NCBI RefSeq assembly: GCF_009720525.1 | Contig: NZ_CP043930.1 | Span: 2,329,501 to 2,393,500, forward strand | Length of the DNA stretch: 64,000 nucleotides | Source: Gimesia benthica | GTDB lineage: Bacteria > Planctomycetota > Planctomycetia > Planctomycetales > Planctomycetaceae | Direction of reading: 5' to 3' | Shown here: in pieces, positions 54,360 to 64,000 of the stretch | Numbering within the stretch: the stretch's first letter is position 1 | How the letters are laid out: every line of letters begins with the position of its first letter | The notes under the pieces: generated by a model | The model's database searches: none | What the model saw: the letters and a program-made list of their open reading frames with translations, nothing else | What the model was told of the DNA's origin: nothing | Made by a program: the position numbers and the translations under genes

Positions 54360-55250
54360 ATGAATACATTACAAACTTCTCCTCCCGATACCCGACGACA
54401 GATCGGATTGCTGGCTGGTGCAGGCCGCTTCCCAATCGTCTTTGCGGAACAGGCACAGCAACAGGGTTATTCCGTCTGCTGCCTGGGCATCTTCGGCATG
54501 GCCAGTGACGAACTGATGGACATCTGCGATACGTTCCACTGGATTCCCCTGGCACGTATCGGCCGGGCAATCAAGTTGTTCAAACGGGAAGAAGTTAAAC
54601 GCATCGTGATGGCGGGCAAGATTGAAAAAACGGTCCTGTTCAGCCCGTTTCGAATATTCAAACTGTTACCTGATTTCCGCACGCTGCATATGTGGTATCG
54701 TTACGCCAGGGAAGATCGCAAAGACGATACTCTGCTTCTGGCGGTGATCAAAGAATTTGAGCGTGACGATCTATTTTTCGAATCAGCACTGGATTATTGC
54801 CCGGAGTTACTTGTGAAACACGGATTTCTGACGAAACGACGTCCCAGCCACTCACAGTGGGAAGATATTAAAATGGGTTGGGATATTGCCAAGCAGATGG
54901 GCCAGTTGGACATTGGACAAAGTATCGTCGTGAACGATAAAGCTGTCATCGCAGTTGAAGCGATTGAAGGTACCGATCGTGCGATTCAACGGGCCGGCCA
55001 GCTTTGTAAACGAGGTGGCTTTACAGTGGTCAAAGTTGCCAAACCTCAGCAGGATCGTCGATTTGATGTTCCCACGGTGGGTATCAAAACATTGCAGACC
55101 ATGCACGAAGCAGGTGGACGGGTACTGGCAATTGAAAGCAACCAGACGATCATGATTGATCAACAGGAAGTCGCCGACCTGGCAGACAAGCTGGGGATCG
55201 CGATCGTTTCACTCAACGAAGAAGAGCTGTCACTGCAACTGGCCGGCTGA
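54360..55250 (+). CDS. lpxI: UDP-2,3-diacylglucosamine pyrophosphatase LpxI
   Basis: A 296-residue DUF1009/LpxI protein that cleaves UDP-2,3-diacylglucosamine to lipid X. Marks: IGLLAGAGRFPIVFAEQAQQ at the N terminus, VVNDKAVIAVEAIEGTDRAI, VVKVAKPQQDRRFDVPTVG and AIESNQTIMIDQQEV. LpxI replaces LpxH in many non-gammaproteobacterial Gram-negatives. The start may equally be ATG 54357. It lies 9 bp from a convergent FHA gene. Confidence 0.92.
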   Translation: MNTLQTSPPDTRRQIGLLAGAGRFPIVFAEQAQQQGYSVCCLGIFGMASDELMDICDTFHWIPLARIGRAIKLFKREEVKRIVMAGKIEKTVLFSPFRIFKLLPDFRTLHMWYRYAREDRKDDTLLLAVIKEFERDDLFFESALDYCPELLVKHGFLTKRRPSHSQWEDIKMGWDIAKQMGQLDIGQSIVVNDKAVIAVEAIEGTDRAIQRAGQLCKRGGFTVVKVAKPQQDRRFDVPTVGIKTLQTMHEAGGRVLAIESNQTIMIDQQEVADLADKLGIAIVSLNEEELSLQLAG

Positions 55251-55259
55251 GTTATCAGT

Positions 55260-55685
55260 TTATTCTGAGGCCAGTTTCATCTCACTGTCACCATCGGATT
55301 CTGGTTTCTCATCCAGGCTCTCGACCTCCAGGTTGAAGGCAGTCAGCATCTCGGTATGGCGATGACTTTCTTCAACCGGTTCCTGCTGCTTTTTATGCTT
55401 CCCGGTTAGTTCTACCTCGAAGCGGGTCGAAGCGATTGAGAGTTCATCTCCGGGCAGCAGTGCACCGCGGGTTATTTTCTGACCGTTCACCCGGGTCCCG
55501 TTCGTGCTGCACAGGTCTCGCACGAATAGCAGACCGTCCGTTTTGATAATCACACAATGGATCTTAGAGATGCTGTTTTTATCAATCTGCACGTCACACA
55601 GGTCCGATTTCCGACCGACCACTGTAACGTCTTTATCAATCAGAATCGGCTGACCACCATTTAATGGAATCAGTTTCGCTATCAT
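55260..55685 (-). CDS. FHA-domain protein
   Basis: A 141-residue cytosolic protein with one FHA domain (about residues 15-90): VTVVGRKSDLCDVQI, KNSISKIHCVI, RDLCSTNGTRVNG. The usual Gly-Arg, Ser and Asn-Gly residues are present, although the Ser-Arg-His is Ser-Lys-Ile-His. A charged tail (KHKKQQEPVEESHRHTEM, then acidic) follows. MIAKLIPLNGG at 55685 is chosen over the frame to 55745. The binding partner is unknown; one of several FHA proteins in the window. Confidence 0.83.
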   Translation of the reverse strand: MIAKLIPLNGGQPILIDKDVTVVGRKSDLCDVQIDKNSISKIHCVIIKTDGLLFVRDLCSTNGTRVNGQKITRGALLPGDELSIASTRFEVELTGKHKKQQEPVEESHRHTEMLTAFNLEVESLDEKPESDGDSEMKLASE

Positions 55686-56303
55686 GGTACAGCCCGCATC
55701 GAGATCTCGAGATTTGTAAGTGAAGAAATGGAAGTGAGTTAACATGATCCCGAGATCGGCCCCTGACCGGAATCACAAGCGCTCAATTAAATGTTATCAC
55801 AGCTGAAGCAAATTTCCACGCTAATTCTGCTCACTTCAGGGGAATCAACCGGCTATGAGCTCTGATTACGTCGGCTTTGGTGAAGATTCAGAGGATTTCC
55901 GAGAGCGTTTAACCCGAATCTATCCAGTCGCTTGACGGCCAGACGGAGCAATGGTAGTGTCCCTAGTAAATATGCTGCAATCCGATGGCTTAACGTACAG
56001 TAGCCATATCCGCTGCAAACAGCAGATTGCCCGGACGGAACGACTTCCAACGAAGTCCCATCGGAATCACTGGATAGCAACCGCCAGAGACGAGTCTGTC
56101 TTCCAACAAAATAATCAGCAGCTGGCAAATTCTTGCCGACTGTCACGTGTTAGGAATTGAGCAGGAGAGGGGCTGAATCTTCAGTCCCGCATCTTACTGG
56201 GAAGCTGCGAGCTTCTGAACAATAGATATGTACTGGTCAGCGTCCGGTTTCTTTGCGTGAAGGGACCGACGGGCTGATTGATTAACATTTAGAGGAATTA
56301 AGT
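55686..56303. other. Intergenic region before ppdK
   Basis: About 620 bp with overlapping plus and minus frames of 69-97 codons, none recognisable. Minus frame 55853-56146 is the longest; I do not call it. No clear promoter for ppdK. Confidence 0.4.
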
Positions 56304-59036
<2,733 letters not shown>

Positions 59037-59062
59037 GCTTAGTTAAAGTTTGAACTTACCTG

Positions 59063-59099
59063 CAGGGAGAATTTCATCTGAAATTCTCCCTGTTTTTTT
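59063..59099 (+). terminator. Strong terminator after ppdK
   Basis: CAGGGAGAATTTC (59063-59075) and GAAATTCTCCCTG (59080-59092), a perfect 13-bp stem with a 4-nt loop, then seven T (59093-59099). Confidence 0.95.
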
Positions 59100-59463
59100 C
59101 CCTTTCACATTCGGCTTCTGACGTATACAATATTGAGGCAATAAATCAGGGAGTTTTCGGAATTTAACCAAAAATCCTCTTCCCCCGAAGTCGATACAAC
59201 GATAAGATTCTACGCTCACACCTTACGCTCAGATTATCTACTTGCGAATGTATCGGATGTCAGTGATCCCTTGTTGTGAAAACCTGCCGGGTCAGCCATC
59301 ACACCAGTAGAGTGATGCGATTTGCGGGGCCTGCCTCCCTGTAAAACTTGAGAGCTTCTTCTCAAAAAGTTCCGAATAATATTGAGCTCTTGATCAAGGT
59401 CGGTACGTTGCCGATCATTTTGTATCCATAACACGTTCCCTAAAGTAAACCTGCACTAAAGCC
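59100..59463. other. Leader region of fusA
   Basis: About 360 bp. No gene; a promoter is expected here but no pair of boxes is convincing. Confidence 0.4.
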
Positions 59464-61608
59464 ATGAAAAATCTGGACAAGTATCGAAACATTGGTATTT
59501 CGGCTCACATCGACTCTGGTAAAACCACACTTACCGAACGGATTCTGTACTACTCAGGCCGAATCCACAAAGTGCGTGAAGTGCGAGGTGGTGACGGTGG
59601 AGCAACCATGGACAGTATGGACCTGGAGCGTGAGCGTGGGATTACCATCGCTTCTGCCGCCACACAGGTGCAGTGGAGAGACTATACTGTCAACATTATC
59701 GATACCCCGGGCCACGTTGACTTTACCGTGGAAGTGGAACGTAGTCTTCGCGTACTGGACGGTGCCGTTCTGGTTCTCTGCTCGGTAGGCGGTGTACAGA
59801 GCCAGTCTCTGACCGTTGACCGTCAGATGAAACGTTACGGCGTTCCCCGTATTGCCTTCATCAACAAGATGGACCGTACTGGTGCCGATTCTGCCAGCGT
59901 GATCAAGCAGATCGAAGAAAAGTTGCACGTTGTGCCTCTGCCGCTGCAGATTCCCATGGGCGAAGGTGCTCAGTTCGAAGGTGTAGTTGACCTGGTAACC
60001 ATGCAGGCGGTCACCTACGAAGGCGAACAGGGTGAAAAAGAAGTCCTCGGCGAAATTCCTGAGCAGTTCAAAGCTGCTGCTGAAGAAGCTCGCGCCGCGA
60101 TGCTGGAAACCCTCTCCATGTTCAGCGACGACCTGATGGTCGCCCTGCTGGAAGAGGCAGAAATTCCCGTTGACGACATTTACAAAGTCATTCGTGAAGC
60201 GACTCTGTCTCACGAAATCACCCCCGTCATGATGGGAACAGCTTTCAAAAACAAAGGTGTGCAGACTCTGCTTGACGCCGTGGTTCGCTTCCTGCCCAGC
60301 CCGCTCGATCGTGAAATTTCTGCGATTGACCTGGACGCTCAGCAGAAAGCCATCAAAGAAGGTGCAGAAGATACTCACAGCGATTCGTTCCGTACGAAGC
60401 TGTCTCACTCTTCTGACAAACCTCTGGTTGCCATGGCTTTCAAGATTGTCGACGAAACCTTCGGTCAGCTGACCTACATGCGAATCTATCAGGGCAAAAT
60501 TGAAAAAGGTCAGAGCTACGTCAACACCCGAACCGGGAACTCAACCCGCTTTGGCCGGTTGGTACGTATGCACGCTGACAGCCGTGAAGACGTTGATGTA
60601 GGTGAAGCTGGTGACATTATCGCAGCTGTAGGTATGGAGTGTGCCTCCGGGGATACGTTCTGTAGCGATGGTGAAAACTACGCTCTGGAAAGTATCTTTG
60701 TACCTGAGCCTGTGATTCGTCTCTCGATCGAACCACTCGACCGGGACGGTGCCGATCGTCTGGCTAAAGCGATTCAGCGTTTCAACCGCGAAGACCCCAC
60801 CTTCCACGTGATGACTGATGAAGAAACCAATCAGACCATCATCGCTGGTATGGGTCAGCTGCACCTCGATGTTTACATCGAACGTATCAAACGTGAATAC
60901 AAAGTCGAATGTATCGTGGGTGAACCCCGCGTGGCTTACCGTGAAACACCGACTATCCCTGTGGAATACAACCACAAGCACAAAAAGCAGACTGGTGGTT
61001 CTGGTCAGTACGCTCACGTCGTTGGTAAAATTGAACCAATGCCCGTGGAAAATGACGGTGAAACCTACGAATTCAAAAATGCGATCACCCAGGGTCGTAT
61101 TCCTAAAGAATACATCCCGGCTGTGGACAAAGGATTCCAGCGGGCTCTTGTTAAAGGCCCCTTGTGCGAATGTGAAGTTGTGGGTGTTTCCGCCACTCTG
61201 TCGGACGGTAGCTACCACGATGTTGACTCTTCAGAAATGGCGTTCAACGTCGCTGCATTCAACTGTATGCGTGACTCTCTGAAGAAAGCAAACATGGCAC
61301 TGCTCGAGCCGATCATGAAACTCGAAGTGGAAGTTCCTGAAGAGTTCCAGGGTGCTGTCACTGGTCATATCGCTCAGAAACGCGGTGTGATCAATACATC
61401 GGAAACCAAAATGGGAACGAGTGTCTTCATCGCTGAAGTCCCGCTGGCAAGCATGTTTGACTATGCCAACGAGCTGCGTTCCATGACCCAGGGTAAAGGT
61501 GGATTCAGCATGGAATTCTCACGCTATGCCCAGGTTCCTCGTAACATTCAGGAAGAAGTCGTCGCCCGTCGTCTGAAAGAAAAAGAAGAACGGATGGCAA
61601 CTGCCTGA
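59464..61608 (+). CDS. fusA: Elongation factor G, mtEFG1/spdEFG1-like
   Basis: A 714-residue translational GTPase that moves tRNAs and mRNA on the ribosome. G1 SAHIDSGKTTLTERILYYSG, switch region VRGGDGGATMDSMDLERERG followed by ITIASAATQVQW, G3 DTPGHVDFT, G4 INKMDRTGADS, and domain IV-V blocks (GSGQYAHVVGKIEP, LPLASMF-like VPLASMFDYANELRSMTQG). The long switch insertion with DSM(D/E)LER and the A-H-I-D-S-G-K-T P-loop are the type seen in mitochondrial EFG1 and its bacterial relatives (spdEFG1) of spirochaetes, planctomycetes and deltaproteobacteria. Whether another canonical EF-G exists elsewhere is not visible. Terminator follows. Confidence 0.93.
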   Translation: MKNLDKYRNIGISAHIDSGKTTLTERILYYSGRIHKVREVRGGDGGATMDSMDLERERGITIASAATQVQWRDYTVNIIDTPGHVDFTVEVERSLRVLDGAVLVLCSVGGVQSQSLTVDRQMKRYGVPRIAFINKMDRTGADSASVIKQIEEKLHVVPLPLQIPMGEGAQFEGVVDLVTMQAVTYEGEQGEKEVLGEIPEQFKAAAEEARAAMLETLSMFSDDLMVALLEEAEIPVDDIYKVIREATLSHEITPVMMGTAFKNKGVQTLLDAVVRFLPSPLDREISAIDLDAQQKAIKEGAEDTHSDSFRTKLSHSSDKPLVAMAFKIVDETFGQLTYMRIYQGKIEKGQSYVNTRTGNSTRFGRLVRMHADSREDVDVGEAGDIIAAVGMECASGDTFCSDGENYALESIFVPEPVIRLSIEPLDRDGADRLAKAIQRFNREDPTFHVMTDEETNQTIIAGMGQLHLDVYIERIKREYKVECIVGEPRVAYRETPTIPVEYNHKHKKQTGGSGQYAHVVGKIEPMPVENDGETYEFKNAITQGRIPKEYIPAVDKGFQRALVKGPLCECEVVGVSATLSDGSYHDVDSSEMAFNVAAFNCMRDSLKKANMALLEPIMKLEVEVPEEFQGAVTGHIAQKRGVINTSETKMGTSVFIAEVPLASMFDYANELRSMTQGKGGFSMEFSRYAQVPRNIQEEVVARRLKEKEERMATA

Positions 61609-61623
61609 TTCTGAGAATCAAAC

Positions 61624-61656
61624 AAAAAGCCCCGTTTTACGAAACGGGGCTTTTTT
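61624..61656. terminator. Bidirectional terminator after fusA
   Basis: AAAAAGCCCCGTTT (61625-61638), TACG-type loop, AAACGGGGCTTTTTT (61642-61656). A and T runs on both sides allow use in both directions. It overlaps the last codons of the convergent DapA-family gene. Confidence 0.92.
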
Positions 61657-62569
61657 GTTGCGCCAATTCAGCTTCCGCAGCCAGAACCGGCTCCATCAAC
61701 TGACGAATCTCTGCTTCCTGTTCGCTGGTCAGTGTCCGCTGAGGTGGCCGCGGAGGCCCGAAATCTGCTCCGGTCAGAGTGATGGCATACTTCAACATAC
61801 TGATGTTGAAGCTGTCCCCACAACGTGCCCGATAATCTTCAATCGGCAGGATCTGTTGCTGAATCCGCATTCCCTCGGCATAGTCGCCCGAGAGAAACGC
61901 CGCGTGCATCGCCAGCGACAGATGCGGACAGACATTCCCAGCCCCGCTGGTAAATCCACCTGAACCAGCCAGCATGTAATAAGGCGCAAACCGCTCTGCA
62001 GAACCGCAGACCCATTCCATGCCTTCCGTATCGGCGCTGACCGTGGTACGGAACTGATGCATCTGATTCACCGAATACTTGACCCCCACGGCCCGCTCGT
62101 CCGAGGCCAGCTCCAGCAGCAGCTCATCACTGGGAATCGCTGCTTTCTTGTAGAACAAGGTGGGACAGTCGGCAGCGTCCATCACGGCACGGTAATACTC
62201 TTCCGCCCCGCGATCACTCATATAAGGATGAGCAAAAGGCATGAACATGATGCCGGTGGCCCCTGCTTCCAGACAGTCTACCGCCAGTTGCTTTGCTGCA
62301 TTTACCTGGTAACCGATGGGTGCAAAAATCAGGGTTTCCGGACCGGTAACTTCGCGAGTGATCTTCACCAGCTGCACGATTTCCTCTGGCAGCAGACTGT
62401 GAAATTCACTGGTCCCTGCCCCGGGAAGATAAACACGCATGCCTGCCTCATACAGTTTCGCCGTGTGTGCTGACTGCATCTCGACGTTGATTCGATCCTG
62501 CTGATCGAAAGCGGTCAGTGGGACAATATGCACGGTTTGCAGCTGTTGACGCTCAATCGATGGGCTCAT
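61637..62569 (-). CDS. Dihydrodipicolinate synthase (DapA)/KDG aldolase family protein
   Basis: A 310-residue TIM-barrel lyase-type protein. Class I aldolase Schiff-base lysine is in RAVGVKYSVNQM; the YKK in PTLFYKKAAIPS matches the conserved tyrosine motif, and GAGTSEFHSL replaces the G-T-T-G loop. C-terminal KYAITLTGADFGPPRPPQRT is as in DapA-family members. The altered loop makes true dihydrodipicolinate synthase less likely than a keto-acid or sugar-acid aldolase/dehydratase. MSPSIERQQLQT at 62569 is preferred to the frame at 62665. Its 3' end lies in the fusA terminator. Confidence 0.8.
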   Translation of the reverse strand: MSPSIERQQLQTVHIVPLTAFDQQDRINVEMQSAHTAKLYEAGMRVYLPGAGTSEFHSLLPEEIVQLVKITREVTGPETLIFAPIGYQVNAAKQLAVDCLEAGATGIMFMPFAHPYMSDRGAEEYYRAVMDAADCPTLFYKKAAIPSDELLLELASDERAVGVKYSVNQMHQFRTTVSADTEGMEWVCGSAERFAPYYMLAGSGGFTSGAGNVCPHLSLAMHAAFLSGDYAEGMRIQQQILPIEDYRARCGDSFNISMLKYAITLTGADFGPPRPPQRTLTSEQEAEIRQLMEPVLAAEAELAQQKSPVS

Positions 62570-62732
62570 AAAACAATTCCTGTTACCTGTTCGGTTCAAG
62601 TTGTCAGAGACTTCAATTCTCAGGATGGATCCTGCAGAATTGACCTCGGAGTGAATTCCCCGCAATATTCTTAACAGTCTTTACTTACTGTTGTACGCAG
62701 ATTTTCACCGACCATCAATCAAACCAGCGTAT

Positions 62733-63638
62733 ATGAGTCAAAATAAAGCACAACTCGAAAACTGGTGTTATCTGGCCTGCCTGCTCGAAGCGACCGCACA
62801 AAAACCGGGGAATGTACATCCTGGCGTCTCGTTTCCCGATCTGACATATGTTGATTTCCTTCGCTCTGCACGGGCGATAGCCCCCCTGCTCCCACAGTCA
62901 GAGCCAGGCAGGGTAGCTGAAACCATCTTGAATTGCATCACAGCAACCCGTGATGTCTCTGCCAGCAACTCCAACCTGGGCATGGTCCTGTTACTGGCCC
63001 CGCTGCTGGCTGTACCGACCGAGCAGACCATCTCTGAGGGAATTGACTCGGTCCTGGAGGGATTGAGCGTCGCTGACGCGCGACTGGTTTACGAGGCAAT
63101 CAGAGTGGCTTGTCCGGGTGGTCTGGGAGAGACAGAAACACAGGATATCTCAGACGAGCCAACGGGCACACTGCGCGAAGCCATGGCCCTCGCAGCTGAG
63201 CGGGATGCCGTCGCGCGAGAATATGCCAGCGGATTTCAGATCACGCTCCAGACAGCAGTCCCCGCACTGCAGGAATTCTGGAATCAATCCTCAGACTGGG
63301 AAACCGCTGTCATTCGTCTGCAGCTCCAGCTGATGGCCGACTGTCCGGATACATTGATCGCCCGTAAATGCGGCAGTGCTGAAGCAAATGAAGCAGCCCG
63401 GCGAGCTCGCGAGACCTTACAGGCAGAAGACTTTGAGAGCGGTTTGCAGGAACTTGACCACTGGTTGCGCGAAACGGGAAATCGCAGGAATCCAGGAACG
63501 ACAGCCGATTTAATCGTCGCGGCTCTGTTTGTTGCCCTGCGGGACGGTTTCATCAAGCCCCCTGCTCCGGCTACAATCAGAGAAAAAGTCCCTCCACCTT
63601 TTCAAGCGGAATTGAGCTCGTTAATTCATGAAGGATAG
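62733..63638 (+). CDS. CitG/MdcB-family triphosphoribosyl-dephospho-CoA synthase-like
   Basis: A 301-residue protein of the CitG family, which makes 2'-(5''-triphosphoribosyl)-3'-dephospho-CoA for citrate or malonate lyase. Motifs: ATAQKPGNVHPGVSFPDLTY, ASNSNLGMVLLLAPLLA and, at the end, NRRNPGTTADLIVAALFVAL. There are no citrate or malonate lyase genes here. Its stop overlaps the start of a 6-pyruvoyl-tetrahydropterin synthase-like gene by 11 bp, so the two are translated together. I recall CitG-like genes in tetrahydromethanopterin gene islands of planctomycetes and methylotrophs, and a pterin role is thus plausible (inference). Start 62733 chosen over 62691. Confidence 0.82.
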   Translation: MSQNKAQLENWCYLACLLEATAQKPGNVHPGVSFPDLTYVDFLRSARAIAPLLPQSEPGRVAETILNCITATRDVSASNSNLGMVLLLAPLLAVPTEQTISEGIDSVLEGLSVADARLVYEAIRVACPGGLGETETQDISDEPTGTLREAMALAAERDAVAREYASGFQITLQTAVPALQEFWNQSSDWETAVIRLQLQLMADCPDTLIARKCGSAEANEAARRARETLQAEDFESGLQELDHWLRETGNRRNPGTTADLIVAALFVALRDGFIKPPAPATIREKVPPPFQAELSSLIHEG

Positions 63639-64000
63639 CGTCCCCCGATACAAAGTTCGCGTCACCAAAGACCACCTCGTCTTCAGTGCGGCACACTTTA
63701 TCACATTCAACGGCAATATCTGTGAGCGTCTGCACGGTCACAACTGGCGTGTCGCTGCTGAGCTGACCGGGCCTCTTGACGAAAACGGTTATGTTTTCGA
63801 TTTTATTGCACTCCGTGATCAGTTGCAGAAAACGGTAGACGCGCTCGATCACCGTGTTCTGCTTCCCACGCAGCACGATAAAATTAAAGTCCGGGAAGAT
63901 CAGAATGAAGTCGAAGCCACGTTCGAAGAACGGCGCTGGGTTTTCCCGCGTGAGGACTGCATCCTGCTGCCGGTTGCCAATACAACGGCTGAATTAATCG
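63628..64000 (+). CDS. 6-pyruvoyl-tetrahydropterin synthase/QueD-family (partial)
   Basis: Incomplete: the first 124 residues, cut by the window end. FSAAHFITFNGNICERLHGH gives the zinc histidines of the family, followed by NWRVAAELTGPLDENGYV, DFIALRDQL, and LDHRVLLP with the Asp-His that completes the site. This fits PTPS/QueD enzymes that process 7,8-dihydroneopterin triphosphate. It overlaps the CitG-like stop by 11 bp (ATG at 63628). Members serve queuosine, biopterin or methanopterin synthesis; the neighbour suggests the last. Confidence 0.85.
   Translation, partial: MKDSVPRYKVRVTKDHLVFSAAHFITFNGNICERLHGHNWRVAAELTGPLDENGYVFDFIALRDQLQKTVDALDHRVLLPTQHDKIKVREDQNEVEATFEERRWVFPREDCILLPVANTTAELI

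Noticed and set aside
55853-56146. 97-codon minus-strand frame before ppdK
   Set aside because: Overlaps an equally plain plus-strand frame, has no recognisable domain and no ribosome site I can support.

Overview
The window comes from a planctomycete, most likely a Gimesia-like member of the Planctomycetaceae (inference). The evidence is a set of lineage-typical families: a DUF1559 pseudopilin-like protein with a small lipoprotein behind it, a DUF1549/DUF1553 haem-motif protein, a cytochrome-c/WD40 protein, a PPC-domain secreted protein, a DUF1080 protein, several FHA proteins, and an EF-G that resembles the mitochondrial EFG1 type. Base composition looks near 50% GC. LpxD and LpxI indicate a Gram-negative envelope with lipid A. 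Most of the window is ordinary chromosomal housekeeping sequence. I see no rRNA, tRNA, CRISPR array, prophage or intact insertion sequence.

Layout. 0.1-5.2 kb: rpiB, then the glycine cleavage genes gcvH, gcvPA and gcvPB with a LipM-like lipoyl-transfer gene. 5.6-12.7 kb: an FHA protein with a proline/glutamine-rich tail, a small conserved protein, the DUF1559 plus lipoprotein pair (minus strand), and an ECF sigma factor, membrane anti-sigma candidate and secreted protein operon. 12.7-17.5 kb (minus): two tandem FHA-GAF-PP2C regulators and a uronate isomerase-like protein. 17.7-26.6 kb (minus): three large exported proteins that look like one functional module. Two of them carry long Lys/Ala-rich helical segments and two carry haem-attachment motifs.

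27.2-34.6 kb: ribBA, a sarcosine/N-methyltryptophan oxidase-type flavoenzyme (minus), csrA (minus), then rpmB-gatC-gatA-gatB. 34.6-40.1 kb (minus): a SUF iron-sulfur assembly operon, sufR-sufC-sufB-sufD-Rieske ferredoxin-DUF59 protein. A perfect palindrome overlaps the predicted promoter of sufR. sufB is split by a frame change at a run of seven G, directly before an in-frame stop. 40.5-52.8 kb: an AGCS symporter, a universal stress protein, DUF1080 and DUF3500-like proteins, a TIM-barrel sugar-phosphate isomerase-like protein, an HTH-EIIA protein, a BshB1-like deacetylase, a PP2C phosphatase, a polytopic membrane protein, a lipoprotein and aroH. 53.2-64 kb: lpxD, lpxI, an FHA protein, ppdK, fusA, a DapA-family protein, a CitG-family protein and an overlapping 6-pyruvoyl-tetrahydropterin synthase-like gene cut by the window end.

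The observations most worth following up are the sufB G7 frame change, the suf palindrome, the three-gene exported haem/coiled-coil module, the CitG-PTPS overlap, and a set of perfect inverted repeats in the intergenic regions near 8.5, 29.7, 29.8 and 30.6 kb.
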